Shown here: positions 58,751-64,000 of the stretch, one piece after another | How positions within the stretch are numbered: the stretch's first letter is position 1 | Layout of the letters: the number at the start of each line of letters is the position of its first letter | Assembly (NCBI RefSeq): GCF_014695375.1 | Contig: NZ_JACJOG010000035.1 | Coordinates: 62,001-126,000, forward strand | Direction of reading: 5' to 3' | Source of the DNA: Coleofasciculus sp. FACHB-T130 | GTDB lineage: Bacteria > Cyanobacteriota > Cyanobacteriia > Cyanobacteriales > FACHB-T130 | DNA length: 64,000 bases | The notes under the pieces: model-generated | What the model was told of the DNA's origin: nothing | Seen by the model: only the letters and a program-made list of their open reading frames with translations | Databases searched by the model: none | Translations under genes and position numbers: made by a program

Positions 58751-59848
58751 ATGTCTAGCATAACAATTTTTCTTACTTCCCTATATGGCGGTGGCGCTGA
58801 GAGAGTCCTCGTTAATTTGGCTCGTGGTTTTGTCGAGCAAGGCTTAAGCGTAGACTTAGTTTTAGTTAAGGTGGAAGGACCTTATCTGTCTCTAGTACCG
58901 CCAGAGGTGAGAATTGTGGACTTGAAAGGTAAGCGGCTGCTATCAAGTCTCCCCGCCTTGGTACGCTATCTGAAAGAAAATAAACCTACAGCTTTGCTTT
59001 CGGCTTTGGAAGATACGAATATAGTGGCTTTGTTGGCTCGAAGGCTGGCTGGTGTATCTACAAGAGTGGTAGTGAGCGTACATAACACCCTGTCTCAGGA
59101 GGCGCAAAACTCTAAGCAGCTGAAAAGGCGAATTGCACCTTACTTGGTACGCTGGTTTTACCCGATGGCTGATGCAGTTGTTAGTGTGTCTCAAGGGTCG
59201 GCTGATGATTTGGTGCATCTAGGATTAGCAAAAGAGCAAATCAAAGTTATTTACAACCCAGTTGTTACCCCGGATCTGTTCAAAAAAGCCAGTGAACTTG
59301 TGGAACATCCTTGGTTTGAGGCGGGACAGCCTCCGGTGATTTTGGGTGTGGGACGCCTGGAAAAGCAGAAAGACTTTCCTTCTTTGATTCGCGCCTTTGC
59401 TCAAGTGCAACAACAGCGTCCGGCGCGGCTGATGATTTTAGGGGAGGGAACGGAGCGATCGCAGCTTGAAGCTTTGGTGCAGGAATTGGGTATAGCATCG
59501 AATGTGGCTTTACCTGGGTTTGTGGCAAATCCCTATGCTTATATGGCATCTTCAGCAGTATTCGTCCTATCTTCTTTATATGAAGGATTGCCTACTGTAC
59601 TCATTGAGGCGATCGCTATGGGAACCAGGGTAGTTTCTACCGATTGTCCTAGCGGGCCAGAAGAGATTTTAGCAAACGGAAAGTACGGTCAGTTAGTCAG
59701 TGTTGGAGATGTCAAAGGTTTAGCAGAAGCGATCGCGACTACCTTAGATAAGCCTTCTGACTCGGAAGCACTGCGGCTAAGAGCTGATGAGTTCTCCCTG
59801 GAAAAGTCTGTAGCACAGTATCGGCAAGTATTGGGTATTGATTCATAG
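58751..59848 (+). CDS. GT4-family glycosyltransferase
   Basis: A 365-residue GT-B enzyme. Start TIFLTSLYGGGAERVLVNLARGF is the acceptor-side signature; the donor half has VILGVGRLEKQKDFPSLIRAF, LMILGEGTERSQLEALV and VFVLSSLYEGLPTVLIEAIAMGTRVVSTDCPSGP. This form is common in enzymes adding N-acetylgalactosamine or galactose to exopolysaccharide units, but the donor cannot be fixed here. About 105 bases separate it from the polymerase gene. Confidence 0.92.
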   Translation: MSSITIFLTSLYGGGAERVLVNLARGFVEQGLSVDLVLVKVEGPYLSLVPPEVRIVDLKGKRLLSSLPALVRYLKENKPTALLSALEDTNIVALLARRLAGVSTRVVVSVHNTLSQEAQNSKQLKRRIAPYLVRWFYPMADAVVSVSQGSADDLVHLGLAKEQIKVIYNPVVTPDLFKKASELVEHPWFEAGQPPVILGVGRLEKQKDFPSLIRAFAQVQQQRPARLMILGEGTERSQLEALVQELGIASNVALPGFVANPYAYMASSAVFVLSSLYEGLPTVLIEAIAMGTRVVSTDCPSGPEEILANGKYGQLVSVGDVKGLAEAIATTLDKPSDSEALRLRADEFSLEKSVAQYRQVLGIDS

Positions 59849-59925
59849 GCATTGCTGTGTTCTTCCCAAGCTTGCTGCTATAACTGTCACTACTCAAACC
59901 AGACGCTCATAACAACACTAAAAGT

Positions 59926-60873
59926 ATGAACAGCAACCCTAAAGTTAGCATCGCCATTAATAACTACAATTATGCTCGTTTCCTATCACAGGCAATTGAT
60001 AGCGCCCTAAGCCAAACCTATCCCCACGTCGAGGTAATTGTGGTGGACGATGGTTCTACTGACAATTCACGAGAAGTTATTGCCAGTTATGGCGATAAAA
60101 TTCTCCCGGTGCTAAAGGAAAATGGGGGACAAGCTTCAGCTTTCAATGCAGGCTTTGCCGCGAGTAAAGGAGATATTGTTTGCTTTTTGGATGCTGACGA
60201 CACTTTTATACCTGAAAAAGCAGAAAAAGTAGTAGAAGCATTAGGCGATCGCCCAGATTTAGGTTGGTGTTTCCATCCTCTTAAATTTGTGGACGAAAAG
60301 TTAGTGGAAATAAATGATAAAAAACTTAAAACCAGTCCCGATTTATTCCGCGAGTACGATTTGACACAGTTAACTAAAAGTGGCAGATTCTACAAAAACT
60401 TTCCTTACCCCTCTACCTCTGGTCTTTGCTTGAAACGGTCACTCTTACAACAAATTCTGCCAATGCCGGATAAAGCAGGAAGCACTTTGCTCAATGATGC
60501 TTTTTTAATTTTTAGCTCATTAGGGCTAAGTAAAGGTATCGTTTTGGATAAGGAATTAAGTCTTTATCGGGTACATGGGAAGAACGCCAATGCTATCGGA
60601 AAAGAGACTAAGGGGAAATCAAAAGACTATCAGAAGCGAACCGCCAAGATCAATATCCTTTTAGGCTATTGGATAGGAGTCAAATTCTCATCATTTTATG
60701 AGTTTTCTAACCACATGATGGCGACAGGAATGGGTGTGTATCTCCGGAATGGAGAAATGGATGCGGAGTTTAAAAAACTTGTTAAAAATCATCTTGCCAC
60801 CGTAAAACCGATAGATAAACTAAAAATCTATATTAGAGCTTTCTATAATTTTGTAAAAAACCCTAAATATTAA
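59926..60873 (+). CDS. GT2-family glycosyltransferase
   Basis: A 315-residue GT-A enzyme. KVSIAINNYNYARFLSQAIDSAL and VEVIVVDDGSTDNSREVI carry the first Asp, and CFLDADDTF is the DXD metal/donor motif (near residue 90). The C-terminal 100 residues are Lys-rich and may contact the membrane. It probably adds a further sugar to the repeat unit. It precedes the GH74 gene by 119 bases on the same strand. Confidence 0.92.
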   Translation: MNSNPKVSIAINNYNYARFLSQAIDSALSQTYPHVEVIVVDDGSTDNSREVIASYGDKILPVLKENGGQASAFNAGFAASKGDIVCFLDADDTFIPEKAEKVVEALGDRPDLGWCFHPLKFVDEKLVEINDKKLKTSPDLFREYDLTQLTKSGRFYKNFPYPSTSGLCLKRSLLQQILPMPDKAGSTLLNDAFLIFSSLGLSKGIVLDKELSLYRVHGKNANAIGKETKGKSKDYQKRTAKINILLGYWIGVKFSSFYEFSNHMMATGMGVYLRNGEMDAEFKKLVKNHLATVKPIDKLKIYIRAFYNFVKNPKY

Positions 60874-60992
60874 ACTTAAGCAATATAACTTCTCGTACAC
60901 CATCAATTTACTGGGAATGAAATCGGGAATGAACAGAGACTTACACAAATAATTCATTGGGGTTCATCTGTGTTTATCTTTGGTTATAGATT

Positions 60993-63170
60993 ATGAAAAT
61001 ACCAAAATTTATCGCTTTGACTGGTTTGCCTATTTTGGTGGGAATTATTGCTGCGTGTGCCACTAGCAACCAACAACCGCAAACATACAAAAGCCTTGGC
61101 ATAGCATCTGTAGCCGCAGCACCCATCTACTCGATCGGGGGAAATGGATATCGCTGGGCTAACGTTTCTATAGGTGGAGGTGGGTTTGTTACAGGTGTCT
61201 ACCCCCATCCTTTAGAAAAGGATCTTGTTTATATCAGAACTGACGTTGGTGGTTTTTATCGCTGGAATGCAGCAGATAAAAGTTGGATTCCTTTAAATGA
61301 CAGCTTTCCACTTGCCCAAAAAACTTATTACGGGGGAGAAGCACTAGCCGTCGATCCAAATGATGCGAATATTGTCTACATGGCGGCAGGCAAATACTCC
61401 CAGTGGGAGCCGAAGGGGTCAATTTTCAAGTCTAGCGATCGCGGAAAAACTTGGACTAAGTTGAAGATAGACTTAGGGATGGACAGCAACTCCGAAGAGC
61501 GGTGGGCAGGAGAAAGGTTAGCTGTCGATCCGTCTAACTCTAAAGTAATCTTGTTTGGTTCGCGGCACGATGGGTTGTGGAAGTCGTCTGACGCGGGGGC
61601 GACATGGGCTAGAGTTACTTCTTTTTCCCCAAATCTGACAAAAGGAATTGGAATTTTAGGCATTGCGTTTGACAAGCGCTCGCCCGGTTTAGTCTACGCG
61701 AATGTCTATGGAGATGGAATCTATCAATCTACTGACACGGGTAATACTTGGAGCAAAATCCAAGGAAGCCCGACACAGGCACAGCGAATGGCTGTTTCCA
61801 GCAACAGTATTCTCTACGTTACGCACAAATCAGGAGTTAGCAAATATGCTGGTGGAACCTGGAGTAACATCACTCCAGATGGCAAGCCAGCGTTTTTCAA
61901 TGCCTTGGGTGTTAACCCAACGAATCCCAATCATTTAGTAGTATCTTTAGGTCAAATAACTAGCAAAATCCTCTATAGTTCCTTAGATGGGGGAGCGACT
62001 TGGACAGAAAAAAAGGCAAATATAAACCACACGGTTTCTTGGTGGCATGATGCCATGTTTGAATCGTGGGTTTCAGCAATTGAATTTGACCCGAAAGTGC
62101 CGGGAAAAGTTTGGTTGACGAATGGTTCTGGAATTTGGCAAACAGACAATATCAACGCCAATCCGGTTACTTGGGCTAACTATCAGCAAGGACAAGAAGA
62201 GATAGTCGCTTTCGCCCTAGCTGCACCTCCAAAAGGTGCTGTGTTATTGAGTGGTGTAGCCGATGTAGACGGTTTCAATCACAACAATGGGCTTAATTCT
62301 TATCCATCGAAAAGGATGGGCGGTATCGGACCTTGGCCTCAGCATACTTACGGTATTACCTACTCTGAAAGCGACCCGTCGCGGGTGGTGCGGGTTGGTG
62401 GTGTGGAGTGGGAACCAATCCACAATGGCGGAACAACTTCGACAGACGGCGGATTGACTTGGAAGAAGTTTGGGTCATTTCCCTCAAAGGCAATGCCGTT
62501 GCGCGTAGCTATATCGGCAAATAACCCAAACAATTTTGTCGTGACTCTCAGCGAGGCTCAGCCGATACAGACAACTGATGGCGGCGCGTCATGGGGTAAA
62601 GTGTCGGGGCTACCTAATGGGGCTAAAGGCCCCTGGTATTGGGGTGAGCCGTTGGCCGCAGATAAAGTAGATGGCAACACGTTTTACTATTACAGCGAAG
62701 GCAAAGTTTATCGCAGTACTGATAGGGGCGCATCGTTTCAGGTTGTTAACTCATCGATTAAAAGCGAGTATTGGGCAGATTTGTGGTGCAGGCTGAAAAC
62801 AGTTCCGGGTGTGAAAGATGAGGTGTGGCTTAGTCTGGACTGGAATGGTTTGTACCGTTCAACAGACGGTGGCAAGACGCTGACTAAGCTGCCTTCAGTA
62901 GAGAGGGCACATTTGTTCGCCTTCGGGAAACCGCCGGATGGCAGCACGACTCCGGCACTTTATCTGTATGGAAAAGTTGCTGGCATGGGCGAGGGAATTT
63001 TTCGTTCTCTTGATAGAGGCCAAACTTGGACGAGCATTGGCTCTCAAGAGAATCCTATCGGTGGTGAGCCAAATGTGATGGAGGCGAGTTGGCAGCAGTT
63101 TGGGCTGGTGTTTATCGGTACCAATGGTAGGGGCATCTACTACGGAAAACCAGATGGTTCCTCTGGATAG
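60993..63170 (+). CDS. GH74 xyloglucanase-like lipoprotein
   Basis: A 725-residue lipoprotein: FIALTGLPILVGIIAAC with the lipobox Cys22. The mature protein is two seven-bladed beta-propellers with BNR-type blades (FKSSDRGKTWTK, WKSSDAGATWAR, YQSTDTGNTW, YRSTDRGASF, FRSLDRGQTW). The pattern YRWANVSIGGGGFVTGVYPHP, IRTDVGGFYRW (Asp84) and VADVDGFNHNNG (Asp424) matches the two catalytic Asp regions of GH74 endo-beta-1,4-glucanases and xyloglucanases. It probably cleaves a beta-1,4-glucan-like backbone, perhaps the polysaccharide of this locus, during release or turnover. A decayed inverted copy lies at 53.8-55.3 kb. A strong terminator follows. Confidence 0.88.
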   Translation: MKIPKFIALTGLPILVGIIAACATSNQQPQTYKSLGIASVAAAPIYSIGGNGYRWANVSIGGGGFVTGVYPHPLEKDLVYIRTDVGGFYRWNAADKSWIPLNDSFPLAQKTYYGGEALAVDPNDANIVYMAAGKYSQWEPKGSIFKSSDRGKTWTKLKIDLGMDSNSEERWAGERLAVDPSNSKVILFGSRHDGLWKSSDAGATWARVTSFSPNLTKGIGILGIAFDKRSPGLVYANVYGDGIYQSTDTGNTWSKIQGSPTQAQRMAVSSNSILYVTHKSGVSKYAGGTWSNITPDGKPAFFNALGVNPTNPNHLVVSLGQITSKILYSSLDGGATWTEKKANINHTVSWWHDAMFESWVSAIEFDPKVPGKVWLTNGSGIWQTDNINANPVTWANYQQGQEEIVAFALAAPPKGAVLLSGVADVDGFNHNNGLNSYPSKRMGGIGPWPQHTYGITYSESDPSRVVRVGGVEWEPIHNGGTTSTDGGLTWKKFGSFPSKAMPLRVAISANNPNNFVVTLSEAQPIQTTDGGASWGKVSGLPNGAKGPWYWGEPLAADKVDGNTFYYYSEGKVYRSTDRGASFQVVNSSIKSEYWADLWCRLKTVPGVKDEVWLSLDWNGLYRSTDGGKTLTKLPSVERAHLFAFGKPPDGSTTPALYLYGKVAGMGEGIFRSLDRGQTWTSIGSQENPIGGEPNVMEASWQQFGLVFIGTNGRGIYYGKPDGSSG

Positions 63171-63250
63171 GCGGCTTCATCTTCCACGCGGGCGATCGCG
63201 CTCTGTCACTGAAAGTTTGCTTTTTCCCGCTCCCAGCCTCCAACTTGAAA

Positions 63251-63294
63251 CGCCTGTGATGAGGTTCAGCCTCATCACAGGCGTCAGCTTTTTT
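63251..63294 (+). terminator. Strong Rho-independent terminator
   Basis: CGCCTGTGATGAGG (63251-63264) pairs perfectly with CCTCATCACAGGCG (63270-63283) around TTCAG, followed by TCAGCTTTTTT. It ends the GH74 transcript. Confidence 0.9.
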
Positions 63295-63366
63295 AATTAA
63301 CTTTGCTTTGTATAGCGTCCCATCAGTTCTACAGCCTCCAAAATATGACCTTGCTACGGATAAAGC

Positions 63367-63396
63367 TGTAGGGGCACAAAGGTTTGCGCCCCTACA
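63367..63396. repeat. Dispersed palindrome
   Basis: TGTAGGGGC (63367-63375) pairs with GCCCCTACA (63388-63396) with a 12-base loop. The arms match the terminator stem at 53191-53220, so these are likely copies of one dispersed element; here it lies between convergent genes. Confidence 0.6.
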
Positions 63397-63454
63397 ATCG
63401 TTACGTTTTATTTGAGCTCCGCAGGAGGCAGAGCCTCAGGGATGACAAGGCGTT

Positions 63455-63982
63455 TTAAGTCGAGGGAACCAACCGTTTCCGCAAGGATTCGGCGCGGCGC
63501 TTGGCGGTGCCATTGTCAGGCTCGTGCTTCAGCGCTTCCTCATAGCTTTCCAACGCCTGAGCAGTTAACTTCTTCTTCTCGTAAACATGACCCAGATTAT
63601 TGAGCGCCGTGACATAATTTGGAGCTATTTTCAAAGCTTCTTTGTAGTTGCGAATCGCTACGTCGTACTGCTCTTGGGAGAAGTAAGCAAAGCCTAAGGC
63701 ATTGTAGATAGGCGCGAGGTTTTCCTCTTCGGCATCCTCAGCTTTGAGTGCTTTTTGAAGCAGCGAGATTGCCTGGGTGTAAAGTTTTTTATCTAAATAG
63801 ATGCTGCCGAGTTCGTAAAACTCTTGGGTTGTGCATTTGTCGTTTTGCACCTTATTTTGCAGCCGAGAGAGGACACTTTCAACTTTGCGGGTTTTGAAAA
63901 CCTGGCGCACAACTGCCCAACCGGCAACGGCAAGCAGTACCAGCAACAAGGAGAGATAAAAAATTGCCAGAGAGTTATCCAT
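63455..63982 (-). CDS. ycf37: TPR protein, Ycf37-like photosystem I assembly factor
   Basis: A 175-residue protein with an N-terminal membrane anchor (SLAIFYLSLLLVLLAVAGWAVV) and three TPR units: TTQEFYELGSIYLDKKLYTQAISLLQKAL, APIYNALGFAYFSQEQYDVAIRNYKEAL and VTALNNLGHVYEKKKLTAQALESYEEAL. The anchor, the ESVLSRLQNKVQ linker and the C-terminal AKRRAESLRKRL agree with Ycf37, a thylakoid protein that helps assemble or stabilise photosystem I. Length fits the family. This supports a cyanobacterial host. No photosystem genes are adjacent within the window. Confidence 0.82.
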   Translation of the reverse strand: MDNSLAIFYLSLLLVLLAVAGWAVVRQVFKTRKVESVLSRLQNKVQNDKCTTQEFYELGSIYLDKKLYTQAISLLQKALKAEDAEEENLAPIYNALGFAYFSQEQYDVAIRNYKEALKIAPNYVTALNNLGHVYEKKKLTAQALESYEEALKHEPDNGTAKRRAESLRKRLVPST

Positions 63983-64000
63983 TGCCCTTCAAATACAGAG

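Overview
The window comes from a cyanobacterium. Evidence: a C-terminal photosystem I assembly-type TPR gene (Ycf37-like), a CpcT/CpeT-family protein, an SLH-domain OprB-type porin, a DUF2808 protein, phytochrome-type histidine kinases, many pentapeptide repeats, and the HIP1 palindrome GCGATCGC scattered through genes and spacers. The size of the signalling, polysaccharide and accessory content suggests a large-genome freshwater or terrestrial species; the genus cannot be read from this sequence. No rRNA, intact tRNA, CRISPR array, transposase or phage gene was seen.

Layout. 0-9 kb: a RutB/biuret-hydrolase-like cysteine hydrolase (cut by the window edge) and a cupin; a TauE/SafE exporter and an FAD amine/amino-acid oxidase-like enzyme on the other strand; a secreted protein, a methyltransferase and a DegT-type aminotransferase; then an AtzE-AtzG amidohydrolase pair. 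9-16 kb: a six-PAS membrane histidine kinase, an Rcp1-like response regulator and a REC-GAF-GAF-HK-REC hybrid kinase, all on one strand. 16.4-21 kb: a complete sugar/compatible-solute ABC importer (binding protein, two permeases, ATPase). 21-24 kb: SLH porin and DUF2808 protein, divergent. 24.5-29.7 kb: a URC-type pyrimidine catabolism set (divergent GTP cyclohydrolase II = URC1, DUF1688 = URC4, uracil phosphoribosyltransferase), facing a HAD phosphatase and a nucleoside-type ABC permease. 29.9-36.4 kb: pyruvate kinase, two exported pentapeptide proteins, a PQQ-type sugar dehydrogenase lipoprotein and an Rnl2-type RNA ligase.

36.6-44 kb is an accessory region with decay: two STAND/AAA ATPase genes (one frameshifted), a truncated sugar-phosphate isomerase remnant, an exported CpcT/CpeT-like protein, and a photolyase split into two pieces in reversed order: the FAD domain first, then the N-terminal alpha/beta domain in the same frame behind a single TAG stop. 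The FAD half carries four cysteines spaced like those of iron-sulfur photolyases (FeS-BCP). This is the strongest candidate for something unusual in the window. An SLH protein and a membrane Ser/Thr kinase follow.

47.4-63.2 kb is an exopolysaccharide locus: Wzc-type tyrosine autokinase, two overlapping GT4 glycosyltransferases, flippase (Wzx), polymerase/ligase (Wzy), another GT4, a GT2, and a GH74 xyloglucanase-like lipoprotein. A decayed, internally deleted second copy of the GH74 gene lies in inverted orientation at 53.8-55.3 kb, so the Wzx-Wzy-GT genes sit between inverted GH74 copies. A three-unit 117-bp tandem repeat fills the spacer after wzc. The window closes with the Ycf37-like gene.

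Functional reading: three separate loci point to scavenging nitrogen from ureide- or pyrimidine-like compounds (cysteine hydrolase, AtzE/G, URC set), and the right third makes, exports and perhaps trims an extracellular polysaccharide. All functions are inferred from protein motifs read by eye; no database search was possible.
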